DNA of 64,000 nucleotides, taken from Streptomyces populi. GTDB taxonomy: Bacteria; Actinomycetota; Actinomycetes; Streptomycetales; Streptomycetaceae. Positions 1 through 8,631 of the stretch are shown piece by piece. Location: NCBI RefSeq assembly GCF_002911015.1, contig NZ_KZ626877.1:1-64000 (forward strand), written 5' to 3'. How positions within the stretch are numbered: the first letter of the stretch is position 1; every line of letters begins with the position of its first letter. Below the pieces are notes generated by a model that had not been told where the DNA came from, searched no databases, and worked only from the letters and a program-made list of their open reading frames with translations. The position numbers and the translations under genes are program-made.

Positions 1-70
1 GGGGGTCCGGGGGCGGCGCCCCCGGTACGGGAAGGGTAGGGGCGGAGGGGGCGAAAACCCGCTTGGGTCC

Positions 71-95
71 GGGCGCCCGGGGATGCCGGGCGCCC
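71..95 (-). terminator. Hairpin downstream of icmA
   Basis: A 10-bp perfect inverted repeat (GGGCGCCCGG / CCGGGCGCCC, 5-nt loop) lies 9 nt past the icmA stop codon. There is no clear U-tract, which is common for Streptomyces terminators. Nothing else is visible in positions 1–70, which are G-rich. Confidence 0.6.
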
Positions 96-103
96 AGGGG
101 TGT

Positions 104-1804
104 TCAGAAGCCCGCCGGCTCCGTGTAGATGCCCCACTCGTCGCGCAGGACACCGCAGATCTCACCCAGCGTCGCCTCGGCGCGGACCGCCTCCAGCATG
201 GGGGCGATCATGTTCGAGCCGTCGCGCGCCGCGGCAAGCATGGCGTCCAGCGCGCCGCGCACGGCCGCCTCGTCACGGTCCCCCTTGCGCGAGGCCAGCA
301 CCCGCACCTGCTCGCGCTCCACCTCGTGACTGACCCGGAGGATCTCCAGGTCGCCGGTCACGGACCCGTGGTGGACGTTGACGCCGACGACCCGCTTGTC
401 GCCCTTCTCCACCGAGCGCTGGTACTGGAACGCCGACTCGGCGATCTCGCCGGTGAACCAGCCGTCCTCGATCCCGCGCAGGATGCCGGAGGTGATGGGA
501 CCGATGGGGTGCCGCCCGTCCGGGTGCGCCCGCAGTCCGCGCTCCTTGATCTGCTCGAAGATCTTCTCCGCGTCGGCCTCGATCCGGTCGGTGAGCTGCT
601 CGACGTACCAGGAACCGCCCAGCGGGTCGGCGACGTTGGCGACGCCGGTCTCCTCCATGAGCACCTGCTGGGTGCGCAGGGCGATCTCCGCGGCCTGCTC
701 GGAGGGCAGCGCGAGCGTCTCGTCCAGCGCGTTGGTGTGCAGCGAGTTCGTGCCGCCGAGGACCGCCGCGAGCGCCTCCACGGCCGTGCGCACGACGTTG
801 TTGTACGGCTGCTGGGCCGTCAGCGAGACGCCGGCGGTCTGCGTGTGGAAGCGCAGCCACTGCGCCTTCTCGGAGGTGGCACCGTACACGTCCCGCATCC
901 AGCGGGCCCAGATCCGGCGGGCCGCGCGGAACTTGGCGATCTCCTCGAAGAAGTCGACGTGCGCGTCGAAGAAGAACGACAGACCGGGGGCGAAGACGTT
1001 CACGTCGAGGCCGCGGGAGAGGCCCAGCTCCACGTAGCCGAAGCCGTCCGCCAGCGTGTAGGCGAGCTCCTGCGCGGCCGTGGCACCGGCCTCGCGGATG
1101 TGGTAGCCGGAGACGGACAGCGGCTTGTACGCGGGGATCTTCTCGGCGCAGTGCTCCATCAGGTCGCCGATGAGGCGCAGGTGCGGCTCGGGCTGGAAGA
1201 GCCACTCCTTCTGCGCGATGTACTCCTTGAAGATGTCCGTCTGGAGCGTGCCGTTCAGCACGGCGGGGTCGATGCCCTGGCGCTCGGCGGCGACCAGGTA
1301 CATGCAGAAGACCGGCACCGCGGGACCGCTGATCGTCATCGACGTGGTGACGTCACCGAGCGGGATGTCCCGGAAGAGGACCTCCATGTCGGCCGCCGAG
1401 TCGATCGCGACACCGCAGTGCCCGACCTCACCGAGCGACCGGGGGTCGTCCGAGTCGCGGCCCATCAGCGTCGGCATGTCGAAGGCCACCGAGAGGCCCC
1501 CGCCGCCGTTGGCGAGGATCATCTTGTAGCGCTCGTTGGTCTGCTCGGCGTTGCCGAACCCGGCGAACTGGCGGATGGTCCACGTGCGGCCCCGGTAGCC
1601 GGTCGCGTAGAGCCCGCGGGTGAACGGGTACTCGCCGGGCCAGCCGATCCGCTCGAAGCCCTCGTACTCGTCCCCGGGCCGGGGACCGTACACCGGCTCC
1701 ACGGAATCACCGGAGAGCGTGGTGAAGTCGGCGTCGCGCTTGCGCGACGCGTCGTAACGGGCCTGCCAGCGTCGGCGGCCTTCCTCGATGGCGTGAGCGT
1801 CCAT
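104..1804 (-). CDS. icmA: Isobutyryl-CoA mutase large subunit
   Basis: This 566-residue protein is the substrate-binding TIM-barrel subunit of a coenzyme-B12 mutase that interconverts isobutyryl-CoA and n-butyryl-CoA, linking valine catabolism to butyryl-CoA supply. It lacks a C-terminal B12-binding domain, so it needs a separate small subunit (IcmB), which is not in this window. The segment around residues 70–90 (RTWTIRQFAGFGNAEQTN) is the mutase substrate-binding signature. Two specificity residues are visible: Phe80 and Gln198. These are the pair known for isobutyryl-CoA mutases, where methylmalonyl-CoA mutases have Tyr and Arg. The start at MDAHAIEEGRRRW is chosen by family N-terminus; a GAAGG motif sits very close upstream. 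The gene follows a perfect palindrome and ends at a hairpin. Confidence 0.93.
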   Translation of the reverse strand: MDAHAIEEGRRRWQARYDASRKRDADFTTLSGDSVEPVYGPRPGDEYEGFERIGWPGEYPFTRGLYATGYRGRTWTIRQFAGFGNAEQTNERYKMILANGGGGLSVAFDMPTLMGRDSDDPRSLGEVGHCGVAIDSAADMEVLFRDIPLGDVTTSMTISGPAVPVFCMYLVAAERQGIDPAVLNGTLQTDIFKEYIAQKEWLFQPEPHLRLIGDLMEHCAEKIPAYKPLSVSGYHIREAGATAAQELAYTLADGFGYVELGLSRGLDVNVFAPGLSFFFDAHVDFFEEIAKFRAARRIWARWMRDVYGATSEKAQWLRFHTQTAGVSLTAQQPYNNVVRTAVEALAAVLGGTNSLHTNALDETLALPSEQAAEIALRTQQVLMEETGVANVADPLGGSWYVEQLTDRIEADAEKIFEQIKERGLRAHPDGRHPIGPITSGILRGIEDGWFTGEIAESAFQYQRSVEKGDKRVVGVNVHHGSVTGDLEILRVSHEVEREQVRVLASRKGDRDEAAVRGALDAMLAAARDGSNMIAPMLEAVRAEATLGEICGVLRDEWGIYTEPAGF

Positions 1805-1812
1805 GCCTTCAA

Positions 1813-1836
1813 ATTTACTAGGACGTCCTAGTAAAT
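1813..1836. promoter_or_regulatory. 24-bp perfect palindrome, putative operator of icmA
   Basis: The half-site ATTTACTAGGAC is followed immediately by its exact reverse complement, with no spacer. The palindrome begins 8 bp upstream of the icmA ATG, so a bound dimer would block transcription initiation or elongation. Its AT-rich flanks stand out in this GC-rich DNA. It is inferred to be the operator of a regulator (TetR or similar); the regulator is not identifiable from the sequence. Confidence 0.6.
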
Positions 1837-1878
1837 GTCGATGGGGAACCGCCGTACGGTCTCGTACGGCGGTCCGGA

Positions 1879-2217
1879 TCAGGCTTTGGCGACCGCGGGA
1901 GCGCCCTCGGCGACCTGGGAGTCCAGCTCGCGGCTGATGCGGCGCTCCACGAAGAAGGCGGCCGTGGGGATGGTGCCCGCCAGCAGCACCCAGAGCTGCT
2001 TGCCGACCGGCCACTTCGCCTTGGAGCCCAGGTCGAAGGCGAAGATCAGGTAGACGACGTACAGCCAGCCGTGCGCGATGGCGACGACGCGGGTGAAGTC
2101 CGCGGCCCCGTCGAGGCCCATGCCGTACTTGGCGATCATGCTGAGGCACAGCAGCACCAGCAGCACGCCGGTGACGTAGGCCATGACGCGGTAGCGGGTC
2201 AACACGCTCTTCTTCAT
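1879..2217 (-). CDS. DUF3817 family membrane protein
   Basis: A 112-residue protein with three predicted membrane segments (about residues 10–28, 40–60 and 72–90) and the family pattern HGWLYVVYLIFAFDL in the middle. The C-terminus is charged and Ala-rich (VERRISRELDSQVAEGAPAVAKA). The function of DUF3817 is unknown. It lies just upstream of icmA on the same strand, but the palindrome and about 70 bp separate them. A paralogue at 11017–11361 has the same architecture and the same ERR…AEGA-type tail. Confidence 0.85.
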   Translation of the reverse strand: MKKSVLTRYRVMAYVTGVLLVLLCLSMIAKYGMGLDGAADFTRVVAIAHGWLYVVYLIFAFDLGSKAKWPVGKQLWVLLAGTIPTAAFFVERRISRELDSQVAEGAPAVAKA

Positions 2218-2319
2218 GGCACGAGGGTAACCACCCTTTTCGGCCGATCTTCACGCGCCCCCGCGCCTGGTCCGCGCCGGGCTACGGGAACCGTCCGCCG
2301 GCGGCCGGCCCGGCGCCGG

Positions 2320-2829
2320 TCACTCCTCGTCGAAGTCGTGCGCGGCGACCCGCAGCGGCCGCAGCATCGCGAAGATCTCCGCGCACTCCTCGGCGTCGTA
2401 GACCCCGAGCCCGAAGTCCATCGCCATCAGGTCGCGGGTCGCCGCGTCGCAGACCTCGCGGCCCTTGTCCGTGATGGAGGCGAGGGTGCCTCGGCCGTCG
2501 TTCGGGTTGGGCCGCTTGTCGACGAGCCCGGACCGCACCAGCCGGTCCACCGTGTTCGTCACGGACGTCGGGTGCACCATGAGCCGCTCGCCGATCTTGG
2601 ACATCGGCAGCTCGCCCGCCTTGGAGAAGGTGAGCAGCACCAGCGCCTCGTAGCGCGCGAAGGTCAGTCCGTACGGCTTGACGACCGCGTCCACCTCGGC
2701 GAGCAGGATCTGGTGCGCGCGCATGATCGAGGTGATGGCGGACATGGACGGCACGGAACCCCAGCGCTGGCGCCAGTGTTCATCGGCGCGGGCGATGGGA
2801 TCGAAGGCAAGGCTGAGCGGCTTCGGCAC
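2320..2829 (-). CDS. MarR family transcriptional regulator
   Basis: A 169-residue DNA-binding protein. An N-terminal helical region (to about residue 60) precedes a winged helix: MSKIGERLMVHPTSVTNTVDRL is the recognition helix region and RPNPNDGRGTLASITDKG is the wing with the conserved D-x-R. The C-terminus is acidic (HDFDEE). MarR dimers usually repress neighbouring or own genes and respond to small phenolic or CoA ligands. The ligand and targets here are unknown; nearby candidates are the DUF3817 gene and icmA. Confidence 0.85.
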   Translation of the reverse strand: MPKPLSLAFDPIARADEHWRQRWGSVPSMSAITSIMRAHQILLAEVDAVVKPYGLTFARYEALVLLTFSKAGELPMSKIGERLMVHPTSVTNTVDRLVRSGLVDKRPNPNDGRGTLASITDKGREVCDAATRDLMAMDFGLGVYDAEECAEIFAMLRPLRVAAHDFDEE

Positions 2830-3110
2830 GCCGACGACCTTACCGGCCGGTCACATCATGGTCAGCCCTGTCTCGCTTTTCGGTACCGGCCCCCGCGGGG
2901 ACGGGTCGGGACGGCACTGAACGGGGTCCGGGGAGGGGGAAGGAGGGGGAGGGGTGGGGAGGGGCGGCGCGCATCAGGCGCCGGTCCCCTGCGGGTCCGG
3001 GGAGGGGGGTGGGGGCAGGTCCCCGGTGGTCGTGTGACGGGTCCGGGGAGGGGGCGGGGCCTCGGCCGTCGGCCGGCGGTCCTGACCCGCCTCCACCGGC
3101 GCCCGTACCC
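2830..3110. other. Intergenic G-rich stretch without a gene
   Basis: About 280 bp between the MarR start and the end of the MFS gene. It contains repeated G-runs such as GGGGAGGGGGAAGGAGGGGGAGGGG around 2931–2960 in broken form, with no ORF of convincing codon use. The G-runs could form quadruplex-like structures on this strand, but no function is visible. Confidence 0.5.
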
Positions 3111-4466
3111 CTATCGGTCCCCGCCCGGTCCGGCCTCCCCGGCCCGCGTCGCGCCGCGCTCGGCGTGCCGTGCCGCCATCGCCAGGGCCACGCAGGAGGC
3201 GGTTCCCAGGACGCCCGCGCCCACGATCGTCGCCCGTACCCCGGCGAACTCCGCCACTACGCCCGACAGGGCCATCCCCACGCCCTGGACGGTCATCAGT
3301 CCGGCCGTGTTCAACGTCATGGCCCGCCCGAGCAGTTCGTCCGGCACCGCCCGCACGAACCACTGGTCCAGGCCGAGGGTGTACGCCGATCCGGCGCCCG
3401 CGAGCACCAGCAGGACCAGCGACCAGCCGAGACCGGGCCGCAACGCGTACGCGGCGTAGGGCAGCAGCGTGACGCAGACCAGCGGAAGCGTGAGCCGGTT
3501 GCGGGTCGCCGGCCGCAGCCGCGAGCCCGCGAACAGCTCCCCCGCGATCGTGCCGACCGGCAGCGCGCACATCAGCAGGCCGAGCCCGGCCGTACCGGCC
3601 CCGAGCCCCTCGGCGTACGGCGCCGCCAGCGCCTCCGGCGCGACCGTGAACATCGGCGGCACCCAGAACAGCAGGAGCAGCACGAGGGTCCGCCGGTCGG
3701 CCAGGACCCGACGGGCACCGCGCAGGGAGTCCCGTACGAGCGCCTGTCCCCGGTCCGCACGCGCGGGCCGCCGTCGGGTGCCGAACCGTAGCAGCGCGGC
3801 GGAGAGCAGGAAGGTGCAGACCGTGACGAGGAGCGCGTGGCGCGGGGAGACGACGGTGAGCAGCAGTCCGCCGGCCCCGAACCCGGCCAGCAGCGCGCTC
3901 TGCGACAGGATCCGCAGCAGGGAGCGGCCGAGCACGAACAGTTCGCCGTCACCGAGGACGTCCGCGAGCGTCGCCGTCCGGGTCCCCTGGAAGACCGGGG
4001 CGACCAGGGCGAGCGCGGCCCGCATCGCCAGCAGCACCGCGACGGGTGCGCCCGGCAGCGCCATCACGGCCACGCACCCCGCGCACACCAGGTCGCACAC
4101 CACCAGGACCCGGCGGGCCGGGAAGCGGTCCGCGACTCCCGCGAGCAGGGTCCCGCCGATCAGGTAGGGCAGGAACCCGAGCGCGAACGTCAGGGCGCTC
4201 AGCAGCGGGGAGCCCGTCAGGCCGTAGACGAGGACGGAGAGCGCGATCTCGCTGACGACGAGCCCGAGCAGGGAGAACGCGTGCGCCGCGAAGACGGCGC
4301 GGAACTCGGGCACGGCGAACACGGGACCGTACCCGGTCCGTGCGGGCGCGGCCTCCGCGACAGCCGTCGTCGCGGCGGGCGCGGGCCCGGGAATGTCGCC
4401 CGCGGCGGCCCCCGCGGGCTGGGGTGCGGGCACCGTCGTCGTGCCCTTCGTCTCTGCTTCCGGCAT
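3111..4466 (-). CDS. MFS transporter
   Basis: A 451-residue major facilitator with about 12 hydrophobic segments, preceded by an Ala/Pro/Thr-rich cytoplasmic N-terminus of roughly 60 residues. The loop LAGVADRFPARRVLVVCDLV between segments 2 and 3 matches the MFS motif A pattern (G-x-x-x-D-R-x-x-R-R). It resembles antibiotic- or macrolide-type exporters (MFS_3 group); the substrate is unknown. The ATG at 4466 is preferred over upstream in-frame codons because those would read into the promoter shared with the divergent ArsR gene. That arrangement suggests control by the neighbour regulator. Confidence 0.87.
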   Translation of the reverse strand: MPEAETKGTTTVPAPQPAGAAAGDIPGPAPAATTAVAEAAPARTGYGPVFAVPEFRAVFAAHAFSLLGLVVSEIALSVLVYGLTGSPLLSALTFALGFLPYLIGGTLLAGVADRFPARRVLVVCDLVCAGCVAVMALPGAPVAVLLAMRAALALVAPVFQGTRTATLADVLGDGELFVLGRSLLRILSQSALLAGFGAGGLLLTVVSPRHALLVTVCTFLLSAALLRFGTRRRPARADRGQALVRDSLRGARRVLADRRTLVLLLLFWVPPMFTVAPEALAAPYAEGLGAGTAGLGLLMCALPVGTIAGELFAGSRLRPATRNRLTLPLVCVTLLPYAAYALRPGLGWSLVLLVLAGAGSAYTLGLDQWFVRAVPDELLGRAMTLNTAGLMTVQGVGMALSGVVAEFAGVRATIVGAGVLGTASCVALAMAARHAERGATRAGEAGPGGDR

Positions 4467-4506
4467 GGACGTCAGCGTGCCCGGTCCCGCCCCGGAGCCG
4501 TAGAGT

Positions 4507-4522
4507 TTCGGCGTCAGCCGAA
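4507..4522. promoter_or_regulatory. Inverted repeat between divergent MFS and ArsR genes
   Basis: TTCGGC-GTCA-GCCGAA lies in the 73-bp divergent intergenic region, 17 bp before the ArsR-type start. Its position fits an autoregulatory operator controlling both the exporter and its regulator. This is inference from location and symmetry only. Confidence 0.45.
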
Positions 4523-4539
4523 TCTTCTGGGGTCGCTCC

Positions 4540-5523
4540 ATGCCGTCACTGCTGCACTTCGGGGAGGACGACCTCCTCAACTGCCGCTTCGCGGTGTCGT
4601 CGTTGTGGGAGACCCAGGAGGCGGTCCGCACGCTCGACCGGCCCGCGCGGCACGGTTATCACGCGCCCTGGCTGCGCCGTATGCGCGCGGCGGCCGCCGG
4701 GCTCGACCTCACCCCGCTGTGGCTGCTGATGCCGCTGCGCGGCTACTCCCCCGACTGGCTCGGACCGCCCCCGCTGGGCCCGGCGGCGAGCTTCGAGGAG
4801 GAGATCGCCGCCGTCCGCGCGGCCGACCCGGACGTGGCCCGCCGGGAGAGCGCGCGTTCGCTCGCCGACACCCCCGGCGCCCTCGCCTCGCCGCGCGGCC
4901 GGGCGATGCTCGCCGACCCGGCCCGCATGGTGCGCGAGCTGACGGACCTGCTGGAACAGGCCTGGCACACCCTCGTCGAGCCGGACTGGCCACGGCTGCG
5001 CGCCCTGCTGGACGCCGACGTCGCCTTCCACTCCCGACGGCTCGCCGAGGTCGGCCTCGGCGGGCTCCTCCCGGAGATCGACCGGCGTTTCGGCTGGCGC
5101 TCGCACACGCTGACCGTCGAGGTCGGCGGCCGGCACGAACGGCACCTGGCCGGCCAGGGCCTCGTCCTCATGCCCAGCGTGTTCTCGTGGCCGGACGTGA
5201 TCAGCGGCTTCGAACCCCCGTGGCAGGCGACGCTCGTCTACCCCGCGCGCGGTGTCGGCGGCCTGTGGACCGAGGCGGCGGGCCGTACCCCCGACGCGCT
5301 CGTACGGCTCCTCGGGCGCGGCCGGGCCGCCGTGCTCACCGCGCTCGACGAACCGGCCGGCACGACCGCGCTGGCGCACCGGCTGCGCCTCGCCCCGTCG
5401 TCGGTCTCCGCGCATCTCACCGCCCTGCGCGACGCGGGCCTGCTCGTCTCGCGCCGGTACGGGCACCAGGTGCTGTACGAGCGGACACCGCTCGGGATCG
5501 CGCTGGCATCGGGCGGCGGCTGA
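4540..5523 (+). CDS. ArsR/SmtB-type winged-helix regulator with large N-terminal domain
   Basis: A 327-residue protein. Roughly residues 1–240 form a helical/mixed domain found in Streptomyces regulators of the DUF5937 type, starting with the pattern LHFGEDDLLNCRFAVSSLWET. The last 80 residues are a winged helix: TTALAHRLRLAPSSVSAHLTALRDAGLL is the helix-turn-helix and VSRRYGHQVLYERT is the wing. No ArsR metal-binding Cys motif is present, so sensing of an organic ligand is more likely than metal sensing. It is divergent from the MFS gene, which is the probable target. Confidence 0.85.
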   Translation: MPSLLHFGEDDLLNCRFAVSSLWETQEAVRTLDRPARHGYHAPWLRRMRAAAAGLDLTPLWLLMPLRGYSPDWLGPPPLGPAASFEEEIAAVRAADPDVARRESARSLADTPGALASPRGRAMLADPARMVRELTDLLEQAWHTLVEPDWPRLRALLDADVAFHSRRLAEVGLGGLLPEIDRRFGWRSHTLTVEVGGRHERHLAGQGLVLMPSVFSWPDVISGFEPPWQATLVYPARGVGGLWTEAAGRTPDALVRLLGRGRAAVLTALDEPAGTTALAHRLRLAPSSVSAHLTALRDAGLLVSRRYGHQVLYERTPLGIALASGGG

Positions 5524-5592
5524 CCGAGGGCCGGCGGATGTCCCACCGCGCCACGCCGCTTCCCTGCCACAATGTCCCCTTGTGCCACGATT

Positions 5593-5609
5593 GGTGACTG
5601 GTCGTCACC
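5593..5609. promoter_or_regulatory. Inverted repeat before the GH6 gene
   Basis: GGTGAC-TGGTC-GTCACC sits 18 bp upstream of the GH6 start codon. It may be an operator or a leader hairpin. No partner copy was found in front of glxA or cslA. Confidence 0.3.
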
Positions 5610-5627
5610 TTCGCGCAAGGGAGCAGC

Positions 5628-6626
5628 ATGCCCCGGCTGATCCACGCCCTCGCGGCATTCGCGGCGCTCGGGCTCGTGGCGGGCTGCACGCCCGCGCCCG
5701 AGACCGGCCGGGCCTCCGCCGCCGGTGCCTCCCCGCGGCGGACGGGCTCCGCCGCCCGCTCACCGTTCTGGGTCGACCCCGCGAGCCCGGCGGCCCGGCA
5801 GATCGAGCTGTGGCGCGGGCAGGGCCGCGACCGGGACGCCGCGCTGCTGAAGCGGATCGCGGACGAGCCCGTCGCCCTGTGGCCGGCCGGTGAACTGGAC
5901 CCGGGCCCGGCGGTCCGGTCGGCGGTCGCCTCCGCGACCCGGGAAGGGCGGACGGCGCTGTTCGTGGCGTACGACATCCCGCACCGGGACTGCGGCCAGC
6001 ACTCGGCGGGCGGGGCCGCGGACGCGGACGCCTACCGGCGCTGGATCGGCCGGTTCGCCGAGGCCCTCGGCGGGGGCCGGGCCCTGGTGGTCCTGGAACC
6101 GGACGCGGTCGCCCACATCGTGGACGGCTGCACGCCCGGCGAACACCACGAGGAGCGCGAGCGGCTGCTGAGCGAGGCGATCGTCCGGCTGAAGCGCCAG
6201 CCGCGCACCAAGGTGTACCTGGACGCCGGGAACCCCTCCTGGATCCCCGACCCCGGGAAGCTGGTCGAGCCCCTGGAACGCGCGGGCATCGCGAACGCCG
6301 ACGGCTTCTCGCTCAACGTCTCCAACTTCCAGACGGACACGGTCAGCAAGCGGTACGGCGTCCGTCTCTCCGGCAGGCTCGGCGGCAAGCACTTCGTCGT
6401 CGACACCAGCCGCAACGGCAACGGCCCCCTGGAGGGGGTCTGGTGCAATCCGCCGGGCCGGGCGCTGGGCACCCGGCCGACCACGGCCACCGGCGAGGCC
6501 GTCCTCGACGCCTACCTGTGGATCAAGCGGCCCGGCGAGTCGGACGGCGAGTGCGGGGGCGGCCCGGCGGCCGGCCGGTGGTGGCCGGACTACGCCCTGG
6601 AGCTGACGCGCGGCCCCGCCGGCTGA
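5628..6626 (+). CDS. GH6 family lipoprotein endoglucanase
   Basis: A 332-residue glycoside hydrolase family 6 protein that should cleave beta-1,4-glucan outside the cell. A lipobox LVAGC places the lipidated Cys at residue 20, so the mature enzyme is membrane-anchored. Family 6 landmarks are present: AYDIPHRDCGQ (one catalytic Asp), VLEPDAVAH (general acid region), YLDAGNPSW, FSLNVSNF, DTSRNGNG and IKRPGESDGEC. In other streptomycetes a GH6 enzyme (called CslZ) is encoded beside cslA and glxA. Here it is convergent with glxA rather than co-transcribed, yet the proximity still suggests trimming of the CslA-made glucan. Confidence 0.9.
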   Translation: MPRLIHALAAFAALGLVAGCTPAPETGRASAAGASPRRTGSAARSPFWVDPASPAARQIELWRGQGRDRDAALLKRIADEPVALWPAGELDPGPAVRSAVASATREGRTALFVAYDIPHRDCGQHSAGGAADADAYRRWIGRFAEALGGGRALVVLEPDAVAHIVDGCTPGEHHEERERLLSEAIVRLKRQPRTKVYLDAGNPSWIPDPGKLVEPLERAGIANADGFSLNVSNFQTDTVSKRYGVRLSGRLGGKHFVVDTSRNGNGPLEGVWCNPPGRALGTRPTTATGEAVLDAYLWIKRPGESDGECGGGPAAGRWWPDYALELTRGPAG

Positions 6627-6672
6627 CGGCCGGGCCGGACGGCGGCCACCGGCCCACGAGCGGCGGCCGGTG

Positions 6673-8628
6673 TCACCCGACCTGGATCCACTTCGCCTCG
6701 GACGGTGTGCCCCGCGCGTCCGTCACGAAGAGCATGTACCAGCCGGGCGGCACCAGCGCCGGGTCCCTCGGCACGTCGACGGTGACCGAGTCCGCCGTCT
6801 TCGTCAGCCCCAGCTCGATCGACCGCTGCTCGACGTCCGTGGTGTGGGTGACGGCGCTCGGCCGCATCAGCCGCGCCTTGACGACCCGTTCCGGGTGGGC
6901 GGTGGCGAACGTCGCCCGGTGGTTCGCGTCCAGCCGCCCGGGCCCGTGGCCCAGCACCGGACGCCGCGCGCCGTCGCGGTGCAGGGCCGGCGGGGTGAAG
7001 ACCTCCATGCGCTGTTCGAAGTGGCCCAGCTTGGTGTTCTTCCGGTCGTCGAAGAGCGGGTCCGAGCCGAAGGTGGCGACGCGGCCGTCCGGCAGGAGCA
7101 GCGCCTCGGAGTGGTAGTTGCGGCCCACGCGGGGGGAGGCGGCCTCGCGGAAGCTGTTGGTCCGGGGGTCGTAGAACTGCGCCTTGAGGATGTTGCTGGC
7201 ACCGCGCCCGCGGTAGTCCCGGGAACCGTTGGTGGTGAAGACGGTGTCGTCCGGCATGACCACGCTGTTCAGGTAGCGCGTGCCCTGCGGGAGGTCGGGG
7301 CCGTCCTCGAAGGCCGGGCTGTCCTTCTTGAGGTCGACGACGGCGGTGCGGGCGGTGGACCTCCTGGAGTCGCCGACGCCTCCGCCGCCGAGGATCATCA
7401 CCTTCTGGTCCTGGGCGGGCGGGAGCAGGACCGAGGCGGAGGTCTCCGTCCGGTCGGCGTCCCTGAGGCCGGGGACCTTCTGGAAGGTGTCGGTCCGCGG
7501 GTCCCACAGGCCCGGCTCGCGGCCCTGGTCGGCGGGTCCGTATCCGGCGTTGGAGGCCGGGTAGAAGAGCTTGCCGCCCCGGGTGAGGAAGAGGGCCGGG
7601 TAGGTGGGGAAGTAGCGGTGGGGCCCGGGGCTCCACTTCTTCGTCACCGGGTCGTAGATCTCGGTGTCGCCGGGGTCGATGACCCCGACGTCGTCGAGTC
7701 CCGAGACCGCGAGGACCCGTCCGTCGTCCAGCCCCACGAGGGTCGGGTACCAGCGGGCCTTGTCCATCGGATCGACGGGGATGTACCGCTCGGCCTTCGG
7801 GTCGAACTCGTAGGCGGCCCTGATGCCCTGGAAGTCCTGCTTCTCCAGGGTGATCTTCTCCGAGAGGCCGTACGTGTTGCGGGCGTCCTCGCCGCGCAGG
7901 CCGACGATCTCGTACTGGGCCCGTCGGCCGGTGACCGACCCCGGCCCCTTCTCCTCGGCCTCCACGAAGACCCGGGCCTCTCCGGCGGTGACCTCGGTCC
8001 GCCAGGGCCGCATGGCGCCGTTGCGGTCGTAGGTGATGATCTGGTTCCGCTTCGCCCTGGGGACCGTCACGTCGGCCCTGCTGACGTAGTCGACGCCGGC
8101 GGGCGACCGGAAGACGGTGCCCTTCTCGAGGACGACGGTCTTGTCGGGGTTCTCGTTCTTCACCCGCATGCCGCCGCCGGCCCGGACGACCTCGCCGTCC
8201 AGTTTCTCGTAGCGGGCGGTGCCGCCGGCCACCAGCATCCTGCCGTCGGGGAGCTGGGCGTGCCCCGAGCAGAAGAAGTCGTCCGGTGTGGGGATCTTCT
8301 TGAAGGTGTTCCTCACCGGATCCCACAGGACCGTGTCGAAGGAACCCCGGTCGAACTTCTTCTGCTCGTTGCCCGACCCGGCGACGATGAGCACCTTCCC
8401 GGTGTGCAGCAGGGCCGCGTGGATCGCGTTGGTGCGGTACTCGGCAGGGATGTCGACCCGGCTCCAGGAGCCGTACCTCGCCTTGTAGGCGGGCCGGGAG
8501 ATCTCGTACTCGTGGTACGCCTCACCGGCGAAGCCGAGCGCGGCCGGGGCGTTGAGTCCCGCGAGGACGGCGAGGCACGCGATGCCGAGCAGCGTCTTCC
8601 TGGTCTTCTTCGAGGGCCGGTGCGCCAT
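6673..8628 (-). CDS. glxA: GlxA-type secreted copper radical oxidase
   Basis: A 651-residue galactose-oxidase-like protein. An N-terminal hydrophobic segment (about residues 12–32) acts as signal or anchor, followed by a seven-bladed kelch propeller and a C-terminal DUF1929 domain. The copper and radical-cofactor residues are all identifiable: Cys120 (FFCSGHAQ) and Tyr294 (ARWYPTLVG) for the thioether crosslink, Tyr505-His506 (GRNYHSEALL) and His595 (AVTHTTD). In S. lividans GlxA is needed for deposition of the CslA glycan at hyphal tips and for morphogenesis. The gene follows cslA with a 3-bp gap, so the two are co-translated. Confidence 0.93.
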   Translation of the reverse strand: MAHRPSKKTRKTLLGIACLAVLAGLNAPAALGFAGEAYHEYEISRPAYKARYGSWSRVDIPAEYRTNAIHAALLHTGKVLIVAGSGNEQKKFDRGSFDTVLWDPVRNTFKKIPTPDDFFCSGHAQLPDGRMLVAGGTARYEKLDGEVVRAGGGMRVKNENPDKTVVLEKGTVFRSPAGVDYVSRADVTVPRAKRNQIITYDRNGAMRPWRTEVTAGEARVFVEAEEKGPGSVTGRRAQYEIVGLRGEDARNTYGLSEKITLEKQDFQGIRAAYEFDPKAERYIPVDPMDKARWYPTLVGLDDGRVLAVSGLDDVGVIDPGDTEIYDPVTKKWSPGPHRYFPTYPALFLTRGGKLFYPASNAGYGPADQGREPGLWDPRTDTFQKVPGLRDADRTETSASVLLPPAQDQKVMILGGGGVGDSRRSTARTAVVDLKKDSPAFEDGPDLPQGTRYLNSVVMPDDTVFTTNGSRDYRGRGASNILKAQFYDPRTNSFREAASPRVGRNYHSEALLLPDGRVATFGSDPLFDDRKNTKLGHFEQRMEVFTPPALHRDGARRPVLGHGPGRLDANHRATFATAHPERVVKARLMRPSAVTHTTDVEQRSIELGLTKTADSVTVDVPRDPALVPPGWYMLFVTDARGTPSEAKWIQVG

Positions 8629-8631
8629 GGA

